Shown in pieces: positions 1 to 13,895 of a DNA stretch of 64,000 bases. The notes under the pieces were generated by a model. That model did not search any database. It saw only the letters and a list, made by a program, of their open reading frames with translations, and had not been told where the DNA came from. Origin of the DNA: Pinus tabuliformis. Taxonomy: Eukaryota > Streptophyta > Pinopsida > Pinales > Pinaceae. A program made the translations under genes and the position numbers. Positions within the stretch are counted from its first letter, which is position 1, and every line of letters starts with the position of its first letter. The stretch lies in the NCBI GenBank assembly GCA_031772625.1, contig CM062818.1, positions 212,405,742 through 212,469,741 on the forward strand, written 5' to 3'.

Positions 1-557
1 AAACCCAAATTAGTGTATGTCGGTTTGTGTGCAAGAGGGCATTAAGCCCCGCTACCAGATTCGTTTTTGGACAAATATGAGTGCTTTTTGTGTTTTTTTT
101 GGTTACCTCGCACTTCCATAACGAAATAAAGACGTTAAAGTTGAAAATGCATATTAGGAGGGCAAGAGCTAACCAGTCTGCCATAGGGCATTTAATGCCT
201 CTATGTTGACTCGTTCACATACATTTAATGCCTTCATATTGACTTGTTCACATACATAAGCACATACATATTGCATAGCCTGATTTGAAAGCCCATATGA
301 TGGTCATACATTTTCCGGAACACCTTCACGGCTCTCTCCTATTTCCCGGTAGCCCCGCATGCGAACCGAACTGGCGGACAAGAGAGGCCCCAGATTAATA
401 TTTATTCGTCCAGCTACAACCAGGCGATGTGCATTAATGCGATGGCGATGCTCTGAAATTCAAATTTTCAATCTAACTCCTGCGTCCAAGAAAATGCTCT
501 CAAATTCAAATTTTCAGGTTTCACAGTAATAGGGAAATCAACTCATGGGGCGAAAAT

Positions 558-1150
558 TTGTTTACCAGAGCTCAAAGGCCGATATTCACTTCTTGGTCAG
601 GCATATTTCCAGGTTTCTCAAGGCTGCAAAGTAGGTCAAGCGGGTTGGATGAGCACCAGTTTACCTCCCTGTCTTTCTCAATCTTTGGTTGGACCCTCAT
701 GATATGTTATCTGATTTACAGAATGTACTCTCGAAGCAACAAGGAGTGCGAAAGGAAAATGCATGTTGGCCAGAGGCATCGTGTCTTCAAAGCTCGCTTT
801 GGCCCATGGATTAAACAACAATGAATTCATGTTCATGGGATACCTTGTTGTGGGTCTTCAGAACTGCATGAAGACATCCCCATCGTGCCAGAGATCGTCG
901 TCCTCCGACATTCTGAGCGCCTATTATTGGGATTCCAGGTCCAAAAGTTTGTTCTTATATGAGAAAACTGTTATTTTCAGGCTCTCGAAAATGAAGCCCT
1001 TCATCTTAGACGTGAAGAAGTTGCAGGACATGGCGCCCCAGAGTTTCTGTGGAGTGGAAGTTTATAATGATATTCTGATACGCTTCCTCAAGCGCCACCA
1101 CGTATCTCGGGCAAGCCGAGGATTCAATGATCATCGAATTCAATTAGCAT
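558..1150 (+). pseudogene. Unrecognised ORF relic, left-arm copy
   Basis: Two overlapping frames (558-824 and 763-1185) encode protein-like sequence also found in the right arm at 12,939-13,557. The first has a hydrophobic stretch (SIFGWTLMICYLIY) that could be a membrane segment, followed by a basic stretch. The second contains LFLYEKTVIFRLSKMKPF. The two frames run on from each other, which suggests a frameshift near 760-820 in an ancestral reading frame. In the right copy the second frame ends VVIEFN-stop; here a small change near 1,093 alters the frame before that point. Most differences between the two copies change the protein, as expected without selection. I do not recognise the family. 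It could be the 5' part of a gene or a separate protein upstream of the RING relic. Confidence 0.45.
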
Positions 1151-1310
1151 CGCGTGGAGAACAAATCACATACGAGGTTGAATGAAGAAGGGTGCGAGGA
1201 GGTTGAGCAGATGGCTTTCTTCCAGCACAACTGGATATTTGTTGCCATGTGAAGGTGGTTCGTTCACTATCAGTTAATAAATCTTTGGAGCAGAGCCTGA
1301 AAATTAAAAA

Positions 1311-1874
1311 ATGTTGTCCATAACTAGGTCTCAAGAGATCATATCTAGTTATTATATCACCATGAATTTTCTAAACAATCGAATAGCTGATTCGAACAAG
1401 GATCTAGTTTATCTTGCATTGTTCTGCGGCGCCATATCTCTGGCGGGGCTGGGTTCAGTCCTTCCATGCGACAACATTTTGAGGTCATGGCATGATCATA
1501 TGGACAACAGACGGACTAATACATGCATGGACGACAAATCCATAAAAGCGCTCCCTTGTCTCATTTAGGGAGAATTTATTATGCCACAACTTGCAGCAGT
1601 GTGTGTTATCTGCTTGACAGAATTCGTGGGAGGAGAAGATGTGAGATTGTTGCCGAGCTACAACCATGGCTTCCACATGGCATGTGTAGACAAATGGCTC
1701 CGTTCTCACTCTTCTTGCCCTACCTGTAGACATTGTCTTCATTCTGGCTCTAAAGATGGGGCAGACAACATTCAGCCCGCCAAATTATCTGTCCAGGAAG
1801 CGCAGACTCATCAGCCGAGAGCTTCTCAGGAGCCTGGATCTATCATCGACTTAGAGTTTGGGGTTAAACGGTAG
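1311..1874 (+). pseudogene. ATL-type RING-H2 E3 ligase pseudogene, left copy
   Basis: One frame holds, in order, a hydrophobic segment (VYLALFCGAISLAG), a GLD-like motif region (CMDDKSIKALP) and a RING-H2 finger starting CVICLTEF and ending SHSSCPTCR. That order is the hallmark of plant ATL membrane-anchored E3 ubiquitin ligases, which are usually intronless and 160-400 residues long. Two defects are visible. An in-frame TAG at 1,566-1,568 lies between the GLD region and the RING. The third zinc ligand, normally Cys in the P-x-C-N-H-G-F-H block, is Tyr (SYNHGFH). Both defects also occur in the right-arm copy, so the gene was probably dead before the duplication. A basic, Ser/Gln-rich tail ends at the TAG at 1,872-1,874. 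Confidence 0.75.
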
Positions 1875-4027
1875 TGGCTACACCAAATTGTGTCTATGTG
1901 ATTTTTGGATGAATTTTAAATTATTTCTCCCATGTTATGGAAAGGCAAATTTTCATAAGTGTCCAAACAGTTTTATATTTATATTAATATGAAAACTTAG
2001 TCGTAGAAAGGAATTAATAAATTATGTAATGTAATTGATTCACTATGATAAAATTTAGTGAAGACCAGGTTCTAGCAGGGTTAATAACTTTATTATTCGG
2101 TAAAGTAATTAATTTATTTTTCTAAACTGTTTCATCTGTAAAATTTGGAACATTTTTGAATTGGGTTAATAACTTAACTTTATTACTAGGTAAAGTATTT
2201 AATTTATTTTTTTAAACTGTTTCATTTGTAAAATTTGGAATTTTTGAATTTCCAATTTATTAAAAATATAAATATATATTATATCATCATAATTATTTTT
2301 CAAAATTGTGCACATTGTAATTCAAAATTGAAAAACATCTCAAAAGAAAACTTTTCCTATTATTTGAAAAAATGTGGAACGTAAATCCAAAATCTCATAA
2401 CATATGTGAATTATAAGTCAAAAATATGAAAGCCTAATTTCATCTTTAATATTTTTTTCATATATTTATAAATAGAAAACATATTTTTGAATTATTTATT
2501 TTTAAATTAAAATAAAAAAATAAACATAATTTTTATTTATTTGTTTTTAATTTAAAATACAAAAAATAATTATATAATTAAATATGAAAGATGTAGAATT
2601 CTTTTTATGTTTAATTTTAAATTAATATATATATTTTTAATAAAAATAATGATTCTTTAATTAAAAAACAAAATAAACTATAATAAAAAAACATAAACAT
2701 AGATCCATGCATGGGTTAGTTTTAATAAAAATATTATAAAACACTTGTAATTTTATTGTCATCATGCTTGCTCTATTTGTTGTTGACATTATAATATGGT
2801 ATGAATGAGATTAGTCAAGATATTTCACTCTTATTCTTAACCATAAATAAAAAATAATCAACATTTTTCTCTATATATATAATCTTTTAAAAATATTTCA
2901 ATATAAAAAGTAATTTTATATGTATGTATATAGAAAAAGAATTGATATATGTGTATAAATAAAAAAATAATTTAATGTTTACTATATATATATAATTTGT
3001 TTGTTTAAGTTTGATAGGCCATTGTTTGGTCTCAACGGAGGTTAACCATCATCATCATATAAATAATCTTTTAAAAATATTTTAATATAAAAAGTAATTT
3101 TATATGTATATATAGAAAAAAAGGATTGATATATGTGTATAAATACAAAGATATTTTAATGTTTACTATATAAAATATTTTAATGTAAATAAAAAGTGGT
3201 TGAAAGTAAAAAAATGTTTATTTACTTAATACAAAGTTAATATGATGAATTTAATATTAATAAGAAAAATAACAACAATACTAACAAATTCAATGTAGAT
3301 TATAAATATATTTTTTCAATATATAGGATCAATATGCTTATTTTAAAATATATTAATAAAAAGACAAATATTAATAAAACAACAAATTTAATGTAAAAAA
3401 ATATTTTACAAATAAAATATTTTAATTCACACTTAAATATAATATTTCAATTTCAACCATTTATTAATTTATTATATATTGTTAAAAATAAAGTTTATAT
3501 ATATATATATATATATATTAATATTAAACAAACTAATAAATATTTCAATGCATAGGTTAAATATAATATTTAAATATGGTTAAACTAAAATCTGTTTACT
3601 AAATAAAGCAATAGTAAGAATATATTTTTGTGGGTAAAACATTTTAAGTGGTTTTATTTTTTTACATTTTGGACTATTTTCAAGTATAATTTTTTGATTA
3701 ATTTTTAAATTAAATAAATATTTATTGAAATTACAAGTTTAAACTATTTAATTTACACAAGCCAAGTGTCTAAGAAAAAATCATAACATCAAATTCATTA
3801 TACATTTAAAAATACAATTCAATATATATAGCAAGATTAAATTCTTTGAAATATAAATATTTTTTTCTAAATTTTACACCTTAAAAAAAATAAAATTTAA
3901 TCCTTTCAATACTTAACAAATTATATTTAACATAAATCTATAAAATTTTGATATCTAAATTATCTACCAACTACACCACACACACTCTCTTTCTCTCTCT
4001 ATATATATATTATAAAATAAACAAATA

Positions 4028-4079
<52 letters not shown>

Positions 4080-4128
4080 AATAAACAAATAAAAATATAT
4101 TAACTTACTTAAAATTTGCATTAATTCA
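1875..4128. other. AT-rich flank inside left arm, no gene
   Basis: This is very AT-rich DNA with homopolymer and TA runs and no coding sequence. A block of about 60-80 bases occurs twice (about 2,870-2,985 and 3,060-3,170). A similar double block lies in the mirrored position of the right arm (about 11,010-11,250), so the duplication predates the inversion. An uninterrupted TA run lies at 4,030-4,074 near the inner arm edge. Confidence 0.7.
4030..4074. repeat. (TA)n microsatellite
   Basis: An uninterrupted alternating AT run of about 45 bases just inside the inner edge of the left arm. The equivalent place in the right arm (10,081-10,154) has a longer run joined to a GA run, so the tract has changed length independently in the two arms. 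Confidence 0.95.
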
Positions 4129-4490
4129 ACACTTCATCAGTATCATGTCAACTTTGCAATGTACTTAATCGGCATTAGAGACGAAATAATAGACTCCATT
4201 ATATATAGAAAATCAAAGAAAAGATTTTTAAAGTTAAGCGGAAAGTGGAAAAATAGTAATTTAAAAGTATAGTAATTTTGAAAGACGAATTTCGATGTCT
4301 AATTGATGGCTAAAATATTTCCATATATATTATAATATTTTAATTATTTTTGTGAGAAGTTAAATAAGTTTTATTTGTATTTTTTAAATATTATAAAACT
4401 AGAGGGTATAATTTTTATAGATCTCTTTATTTATTAAGTAATTTTTAGGTTAGTTGGAAATTTCTTTTTATTTAACTATCTATATTCACA
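4129..4490. other. AT-rich spacer edge, nothing recognised
   Basis: This is the first part of the spacer between the arms. It has no counterpart next to the right arm, no coding sequence and no clear repeat. Confidence 0.6.
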
Positions 4491-6490
4491 TAACAATTAT
4501 AGGTTGAGGGACACACTTGGACGGAGCGATGAAGGCGCAACGGTGAACAGGATGGGGTTAGGGTATCGTTTGGACCCTGCAGCCTTCTCAGTGCTGACGA
4601 CAGTCTGATCACGTGGCTGCACCTCACCGCCCTCCCGTACACCAGCCCCGTTACTCACCTTCCGTCCCCATTTGCGCCGTTACGGTCTCTCCCTCCGTTT
4701 TTTCCGCTTAGGTTTTTATCCTTACCCACCTCCCCGACTTACCCTCAACTGTTACTCGGTCACTACAACGACAAGCGACCTTGGTTTTCTTAAGGCAGCT
4801 GGCGCGGGAATATAGAGACGGTTATGGAGGACCTAGTAGACTACTTGGAAGACCCACTAGCGGGTACCTCCATCTAGACATCTCCCCAGGTAAACCCGAC
4901 AAGCAGCTACCATTACGAATGTGAATTCACTAACACCGTTGCCTCGCTTCCCTCAATCTCAGGGCCCTCGTGCTCGATGGCTACACTCTCAGAGGCCTCC
5001 CCCTCCATCCTAGATCTCACTGCACAACCTTTGTCTCCTTCTACCCTAAATTTCGTGGATCAAACCTTAGATCCCAGTCTGGGCATCTCCTCTGAGGGTA
5101 TCTAACCTTTCCCTTCCTCCGCCGGCTCCCACGCCCTCTCAACAGCGACCATCAGCGATCTTGCTGCCTCTGATCCAAGGCATCCTGTTCCGCCCTCATC
5201 GGCCCCCCCATCTCGGAATATTACGAAAGTCCCTCCCATCTCGGGGGTTTTTGCTTCTGAATCCCTCCTGGGCGTCCCTGCATCTGAGACCAACCCTACC
5301 CAAGGCACTCATCAAAATACCAAACGTGATGAAGGAACCTAGCGAGTAAAGAAACAAAGGGTCATGAAACCAAAAGATTTGGAGGTATTCCTGAGCTTGG
5401 GCGAGGATTTCCAGTGGAGTGAGTGGATGGACATAGCTGAGCGAGTGCTAGTTGGAAGAGTCAAGGGCCGGTTCTACAGTGCCACTAGATTGAAGCAGTG
5501 GGCCACAGAGGTTTGGGGTAATCATCTCGCCGAACTACCGGTGGTTCAGACTTTTTTTAAAGGATGGTTTGCACTCCGTTTCGCCAGGGCAGAGCACACC
5601 AACTAGGTACCTTCAGCAGTTTGGAATATAGAACAAGCACCGGTGCTCCTTCGGAGGTGGACACCACTTTTCGACCCAGAAAGAGAACAACTTGGAGCAA
5701 GCCCTCTCTGGGTCAGACTACCTGGCTTGCCCCTTCAGTTCTAGTCAGAGGACATTTTTAGGCATATTGGGAACTCCTTGGGAACCTACCTGGAGTATGA
5801 TAAATCCTACCTCTCGATAGGAAGGATGGTGTATGCAAGAATATTGGTACACATTGACACTAGTGATGGGCTTCAGGAATATATCACAATCCAATGGAGG
5901 AACTTCTCTCGGAGGCAAAATCTAGATTATGAAGGAGTTCCTCTTAGATGCAGGAGATTCCACAAGGTGGGGAATCTCTACAAGGACTGCCCTCTCATTA
6001 AAAATAAGGAAAAGGGAGAAGTTGGAAGTACAATTCCCCCAAAGACAGAACAGGAGCAAGGGGAGAAGCCCCATAGCAAAGAATATGGCAACAAAGGTGA
6101 CCCACCTCATACAGAAATGAATCTCTCGTAGGGGAACCCAAAGAAACACGACGGGCCTCCACTTCGACCTCCCTCCCCTCCTCTCACCAGGGCAAGAGCA
6201 GCTGCTAGGTTGGCAGTTTCTTCGGGTATGATTTCAAACTCTCCTAATCCCTCTAAGTTAAATGATTTCGATGGATTAATTGAATTTTCGGTTGCTTGTT
6301 TATTGAATGGAAGCATGAACCCTCCCTCACAATCCACTCTGGCCATCTCCTCCCCCTCACCTGATCATACCTTCTCTGCCGCCATTCCATCTCTCCCGAT
6401 TCCCCCCCTGACTTCACTCCTTTACATGTTGCTGGCCCTTCTTCCCCTCGATATTAGACTCGATCCAAGGCCAAGCAGAAGTTAAAGACC
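4491..6490 (+). mobile_element. LINE relic A: 5' region and ORF1 only
   Basis: A GC-rich leader (about 4,500-4,975) precedes an ATG at 4,977. One frame then gives ORF1-like protein in pieces: 4,977-5,104, 5,364-5,606 and 5,778-6,131, with coherent sequence also between the pieces. It resembles the plant L1 ORF1 layout: Pro/Ser-rich start, a DUF4283-like region (KGWFALRFARAEHTN, then FDPEREQLGASPLWVRLPGL in the next frame) and a decayed CCHC knuckle (CRRFHKVGNLYKDC, where the second Cys and the His are lost). In-frame stops break it at about 5,102, 5,347, 5,604 and 5,759. No endonuclease or reverse transcriptase follows. The element is therefore 3'-truncated, the reverse of normal LINE truncation, which implies a later deletion or rearrangement near 6,490-6,570. 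Confidence 0.75.
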
Positions 6491-6567
6491 CTGGATCTTA
6501 TCAGGCTTGATCTACATATTTGATAGGATTCTATTGGATTAGTCGGAGTAACTAAGCCTCGGTTGAT

Positions 6568-7761
6568 TTAAGGTTCTTGCACTGGGATGATGGAGTAGTC
6601 GGAGATGATACAGGAAGCAATGGATGGCCAATGTGGCAAGGAGTTTTGGAAAATGAGGTTGTTGTGAGCTATCCACAGTCCCCAGCATATAAGTAAAGGG
6701 AGATTTTTGAGTTTTTGAGGCCTAGCGCTTCTCCACCAAATTGACCAATCTTCCTTTACAGAAGTGCCTTGCCACCTTGTTAGGGAAGAAATCATGGCTG
6801 AGATCAATGTCCAATAGCTCTCGGGTAGCTATACAGTCAATTAATAGGTGTGAGGCCGATTCATTATTGCATTTACATAGGTGACACCAGAAAGGGCCAT
6901 GATGAGATTGCTTGAGTAGATTGTCTCCAGTGGGAATTTTGTTCTTAAGTATAGTCCACATGAGAAGTCTACTCCTGGGGGGGCGGGGGGGGACTTTAGC
7001 TTCCATAGATGCTTCCACCATGACTCTATGACCTGAGGGCAACAATCTTCAGCTAGAACTAGATATCCCTCCTTTGGTGAGTATTTCCCTGTTTTTTAGC
7101 ATGCCCAGATGACTTCATCTTCTTCCTCACTAATCTGGATATGTGCCTCAGTGAGGGCCCTGATGAAGGTGTTCCAATGTTGTGTCCACTGATGGGGGAT
7201 GTTTAATCTTTGAGCTGATTTCCAGGCTTGCTAAAACGGGGTGGAGCGATTAAAATCTTCTATGTGGCCAATATGGGTAATGTTGCTGTCTCTACGGAAA
7301 GCTTTGAGGTCATCTGGCAACCTATATATATTCCTGCATCCAATCCATGGATCCAGACCAATCCTCACTTTCAATCTATACTAATTTTTCCAGGTGATGT
7401 CGGCCCTGATGATGTCAAGTGATTTTATTACTGCCTTCCATATGATTGAAACCCATGAATGTAATCTCTGCGGTTGGATTATCCAATCCATCAGGTTTGA
7501 GGGAGTAGTATATTTTGAACAGGCCACCCTAGTCCATAGGCTATTGGTTGTGATAAGCTTCCACCCTAGTTTCGTTGCCAGGGTTGTGGAGAAGTCTTCT
7601 AATTTCTTTAGGCCCCATCCTCCCCATTTCTTAGGAAGATTTAAGGCCTCCCATTTTACCCATGCGAATATTCTTCTTGATTGATGTCCCTTCCAAAGGA
7701 ATCTGCAGCATAAGGCCTGGATTCTAGATAGTATACCTCGGGGGATCCCTGCCAATGACAT
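6568..7761 (-). pseudogene. LINE B ORF2 post-RT region and zf-RVT, broken
   Basis: Frames at 7,381-7,761, 6,722-7,045 and 6,568-6,807 match the region after the reverse transcriptase of plant LINEs. The first has GILSRIQALCCRFLWKG and WGGWGLKKL. The second has the zf-RVT block (LLMWTILKNKIPTGDNL, then CHLCKCNNESASHLLIDC). The third continues with WGLWIAHNNLIF. Several frame changes separate them, and nothing of the RNase H domain remains. Confidence 0.75.
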
Positions 7762-7864
7762 CTAGTAAATCGGGGTGGCCTCTAGAACAACTTTAATGAG
7801 AGTAAGTCTGCTTGCCTTGGAGAGGTATTTGTAGTACCAAATGTTTAGTCTTTTCTCTCTCCTC

Positions 7865-8434
7865 CTATTTTATTGTCCAAGTAAAGGTACCATTACTCAT
7901 ACCAATACCCACTAACTTCATATTGTCTATGAAAGAAAGGAAAGCACAAGAATCTTTATTTAGAGTTCTAGTGCCCCCTTTTTTCTCCGACAAAGATTTG
8001 ATCATATTGAAATCACCCCCCAAGATCCAAGGGATACTTGCATGTCTTTCCCTGAGATCCTGCAGGGAGTCTAAAAGCTTGAGTTTGCCATCCAATCTTT
8101 GGGGACCATACACATTCGTTACTAGGTAGGCTTCCTTATCTCCCACTAGCTGTATGACCACTGATAGATAATCCCTGGCTGCCTCTACATCTATAATGTC
8201 AATTTTTTTGGGGTTCCAAAGTGTGAGAATGCCACCTGCTGTATTCTCTACTTTGACTTCCGAAAACTCAAATTTATTGAGCCATTTATTGTGAATCTCT
8301 TTTATTTTCTGAATGGAACATTTAGTCTCCTGGATGAAGATTACATCTGGTGCTGCTTGTTTCATTCTATTACTAAGTAACCTTTGTTTTGTTTTACTGC
8401 CTAGGCCTCTAATATTCCAAGAAGTGAACTTCAT
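7865..8434 (-). pseudogene. LINE B ORF2 endonuclease domain fragment
   Basis: 189 residues of an apurinic-like (EEP) endonuclease. It has the N-terminal WNIRGLG block, the metal-binding Glu in IQETK, the NVYGP block and GGDFN with its Asp, ending near NGTFTWTIK. The usual C-terminal SDH block is absent because the reading frame stops and the reverse transcriptase is deleted. In a live LINE this domain nicks target DNA for target-primed reverse transcription. Confidence 0.85.
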
Positions 8435-8523
8435 TATTAAAGATTTGTAAAGGAGTAACCAGATAGGTCTTTCATCTTACCGGAGTCTATCATTAGATTT
8501 CCACATTCCATCAAAAGCTTGTT

Positions 8524-9950
8524 CTACTTTTTCCTGCCTCTTTTCTTTCCTGGGTATCTGGGTGCCAAGCTCGGTGTGGTTTTCAAAGCTTTCACACCTT
8601 CGCTGCTCTGCCTTTTATGAGTCCCTTGTTTTTGCAGCCATGTGTTTTGAATTTTCCATAAGAACAGCTTTTGAACTCTATTGAACTCCTCTAGAGGCAA
8701 CGAATCCACACCCTCCCTAGTTCCTTGTTTCAGGAATCCTTCTAGATCTAGATTCTCTTTCTCAAGAATCTCATGTAGTTCGTGATCTTCCATTTCCATC
8801 TCACTCTGGGTCATTTCTAGATCCATCTCCAATTCTGTGTCACTCATCATGTCTTCTTTCTATTTGTTAATGGTTTGTGTTTTCTCATCCTCTTCTTCGT
8901 TCTCCTCGTTCACTGGAGTGTCTCCCTTGGCCTGATCTGCTTTTGTTATCCCCTCTTCCTCTTCTAGTGCTTGAAACCTATTTTGACTGGCTTGTTTCCT
9001 TTCATTTTGATGTGTCTTCGATCCCCTCTTGCTCCCTTTTCCTTTTTGGACCACTTTGTGAAAGCTTTCATTGTCTTTCATGGTATTGGTTTTACTATTA
9101 TTTTCAGTCTTACTGAGAGGGAAATCTCTGAATAGATGCCCATGTTCATGACATTTATGACATCTGAATGGGATGTGCTCATAATCCACTGTTTGTACCC
9201 ATTCTTCATCAAACACTTCCAATATGACCTCATTCGACAGAGCTCCAAAAAGATCCATCTCCACACATATTCTTGCAAAGGATGTGTATTTTCCTCTTTT
9301 GGTGGCCTCAGAAGCTTGGACAAAATGTCCTAACTTATTTCCTATGGCAGAAAGGGATTCCAGTTGCCAATAATCCAAAGGTAGAGAGTAGAGTCTTACC
9401 CAGACCAGGACCGAGTTTCACGTTCTGGGTCAAAATTCATGATCCAAGGTCTCATATACAGGCCTGCTGCTGCATAAAAGTAGGGCCCTCCTTCAAATAC
9501 TCTATCCTTATCTTCAATGTTTGCAAAGACTCCCTTTGACCCAAGATGTAGTTCTATGCTTCCTTTTGGTTTCCAATGGTATTTAATCCAAGATTGTAAT
9601 GCTTTTTAAGTGGGCCATAAACCCATGAACTTACAAATGATTGCATAAGTCTACATGTGGTCCCTATGCGCCTGCAGAGCAGGATCATTCAAAACAACTC
9701 TAGGAGTGATAGTAGTCTTGGGTTTGCATGGTCCCCTTTGAGTTTTGTCTTTTGTGCCCTGTTCCTTGTCCACTTCCTTGCTTTCTTTATTGTTGTTATT
9801 CTCCTTGGATTCAGAGCCTTCCTGCTCCCTTTCTCTGTTTCTTTGTTTTTTAGCTGAAGGATCTCTATCATCTTCTACTGGTTTTTTTCCTCTACTAGCT
9901 ACTACCTGCTTGTAGGAGGGAGTGGAGCTCCCTCCTTTACGGCCTTCCAT
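8524..9950 (-). pseudogene. LINE B ORF1 (nucleic-acid-binding protein), broken
   Basis: The N-terminal frame 9,651-9,950 is Lys/Glu-rich and hydrophilic. The stretch 8,860-9,378 resembles the second half of a DUF4283 ORF1 (YTSFARICVEMDL, then VDYEHIPFRCHKC) and carries a near-CCHC knuckle, CHKCHEHGHLFRDF, whose last Cys is Phe. A final acidic segment, 8,524-8,850, ends with a basic KKRGRKK tail. The segments lie in different frames, so stops and frameshifts separate them. In plant L1 elements this protein coats the element RNA. The role is inferred from family membership. Confidence 0.65.
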
Positions 9951-10075
9951 GGAGAACGAACTCTGCTAACCTGTAACCCTAGCTCCAAAATTGCCCTCCG
10001 CCCCGCAACCTTTCTTCTACTTAATTTTTTCGAATTAATGCGAATTTTAAGTAAGTTAATATATTTTTATTTGTT

Positions 10076-12251
<2,176 letters not shown>

Positions 12252-12776
12252 CTACCGTTTAACCCCAAACTCTAAGTCGATGATAGATCCAGGCTCGTAA
12301 GAAGCTCTCGGCTGATGAGTCTGTGCTTCCTGGACAGATAATTTGGGGGGCTGAATGTTATCTGCCCCATCTTTAGAGCCAGAATGAAGACAATTTCTAC
12401 AGGTAGGGAAAGAAGAGTGAGAACGGAGCCATTTGTCTACACAAGCCATGGTTGTAGCTCAACAACAATCTCACAACTTCTCCTCCCATGAATTCTGTCA
12501 AGCAGATAACACACACTGCTGCAAGTTGTGGCATTATAAATTCTCCCTAAATGAGACAAGGGAGCGCTTTTAAGATTTGTCATCCATATGATCATGCCAT
12601 GACCTCCAAATGTTGTCCCATCGAAGGACTGAAGCCAGTGCCGCCAGAGATATGGCGCCGCAGAACAATGCAAGATAAACTAGATCCTTGTTTGAATCAG
12701 CTATTCGATTGTTTAGAAAATTCATGGTGATATAATAATTAGACATGATCTCTTGAGACGCAGTTATGGACAACAT
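12252..12776 (-). pseudogene. ATL-type RING-H2 E3 ligase pseudogene, right copy
   Basis: Minus-strand counterpart of 1,311-1,874. The frame starting at 12,776 carries the same hydrophobic segment (VYLALFCGAISLAAL). The end of the RING ([12 protein letters not shown], then PTCR) and the tail [10 protein letters not shown] are at 12,252-12,449. Shared with the left copy are the TAG before the RING and the Tyr in place of the third zinc-binding Cys. Private to this copy are a loss of 11 bases within the GFHMACVD block near 12,448, which breaks the frame and removes the histidine ligands, and Phe for Cys in SSFPTC. It cannot make a working RING. Confidence 0.75.
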
Positions 12777-12938
12777 TTTTTAATTTTCAGGCTCTGCTCC
12801 GGGATTTATTAACTGATAGTGGACGAACCACCTTCATAAGGCAACAAATATCCAGTCGTGCTTTAAGAAAGCCATTTGCTCAGCCTCCTCCCACCCTTCT
12901 TCATTCAACCTCGTCTGTGATCTGTTCTCCACGCGATA

Positions 12939-13557
12939 CTAATTGAATTCGATGACCACTGAATCCTTGGCTTGCCCGACATACATGGTGGAGCCCTTGA
13001 AGAAGTGTATCAGAAAATCATTGTAAACTTCCACTCCACAGAAACTTTGGGGCGCCATGTCCTGCAACTTCTTCACGTCTGAGATGAAGGGCTTCATTTT
13101 TGAGAGCCTGAAAATAACTGTTTTCTCATATAAGAACAAACTTTTGGACCTGGAATCCCAATAACAGGCGCTCAGAATATCGAAGGACGACGATCTCTGG
13201 CACGATGGGGATGTCTTCATGCAGTTCTGAAACCCCACAACAAAGTATCCCATGAACATGAATTCATTGTTGTTCAATCCATGGGCTAAAGCAAGCTTGG
13301 AAGACACAATGCCTCTGGCCAACATGCATTTTCCTTTCGCACTCCTTGTTGCTTCTAGAGTACTTTCTGTAAATCAGATAACATATCATGAGGGTCCAGC
13401 CAAAGATTGAGAATGACAGGGAGGTAAACTGGTGCTCATCCAACCCGCTCGACCTACTTTGCAGCATTGAGAAACCTGGAAATACGCCTGACAAGGAATT
13501 GAATACTGGCCTTTGAGCTCTGGTAAACAAATTTTCACCCCATGAGTTGATTTCCAT
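12939..13557 (-). pseudogene. Unrecognised ORF relic, right-arm copy
   Basis: Two frames, 13,264-13,557 and 12,939-13,325, correspond to the left-arm relic at 558-1,150. The first begins slightly upstream and has the same hydrophobic stretch (SIFGWTLMICYLIY). The second keeps the longer form and ends VVIEFN before a stop. No family was recognised. The copy is informative because it preserves the C-terminal frame that is shifted in the left arm. Confidence 0.45.
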
Positions 13558-13895
13558 ATTACTCTGAAACGTGAAAACTTGAATTTGAGAGCATTTTCTT
13601 GGACGCGGGAGTTAGATTGAAAATTTGAATTTCAGAGCATCGCCATCGCATTAATGCACATTGCCTGGCTATAGCTAGACGAATAAATATTCATTTGGGG
13701 CCTGTCTTGTCCACCAGTTTGGTTCGCATGCGGGGCTACCGAGAAATAGGAGAAAGCCACGAAGGTGTTCTAGAAAGTGTATAACCATCATATGGGTTGT
13801 CAAATCAGGCTATGCAATATGTATGTGCTTATGTATGTGAACCAGTCACCATAGAGACATTAAATGCCCAATGGCAGGCTGGTTAGCTGTTTCCT

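Larger units (their letters stand above)
150..4128 (+). repeat. Left arm of giant inverted repeat
   Basis: This stretch matches, in reverse complement, about 10,033-13,895. Landmarks shared in order are an outer block near 165-205, the block around 360-560, the RING-H2 relic and a long AT-rich tail ending near GCATTAATTC at about 4,119-4,128. A hand-compared stretch of about 240 bases (1,141-1,380) shows roughly 8% difference. The left arm has a small tandem duplication at about 190-255 that is single in the right arm. The outer boundary is fuzzy: similarity fades between about 60 and 160. The arms lie tail to tail, with the 3' flanks of the gene relics facing the spacer. Confidence 0.9.
6568..10025 (-). 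mobile_element. LINE relic B, internally deleted, minus strand
   Basis: Read on the minus strand the order is leader, ORF1 (start at 9,950), endonuclease (8,434 down to 7,865) and the region after the reverse transcriptase (7,761 down to about 6,568). The catalytic reverse transcriptase is missing: the sequence passes from endonuclease to post-RT within about 100 bases near 7,760-7,865. The C-terminal RNase H is also missing at 6,568. The 5' end lies next to the inner edge of the right arm. It differs from the LINE at 14,473 in sequence and in the ORF1/ORF2 junction (about 90 bases between frames here, overlap there), so it is another subfamily. Confidence 0.8.
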
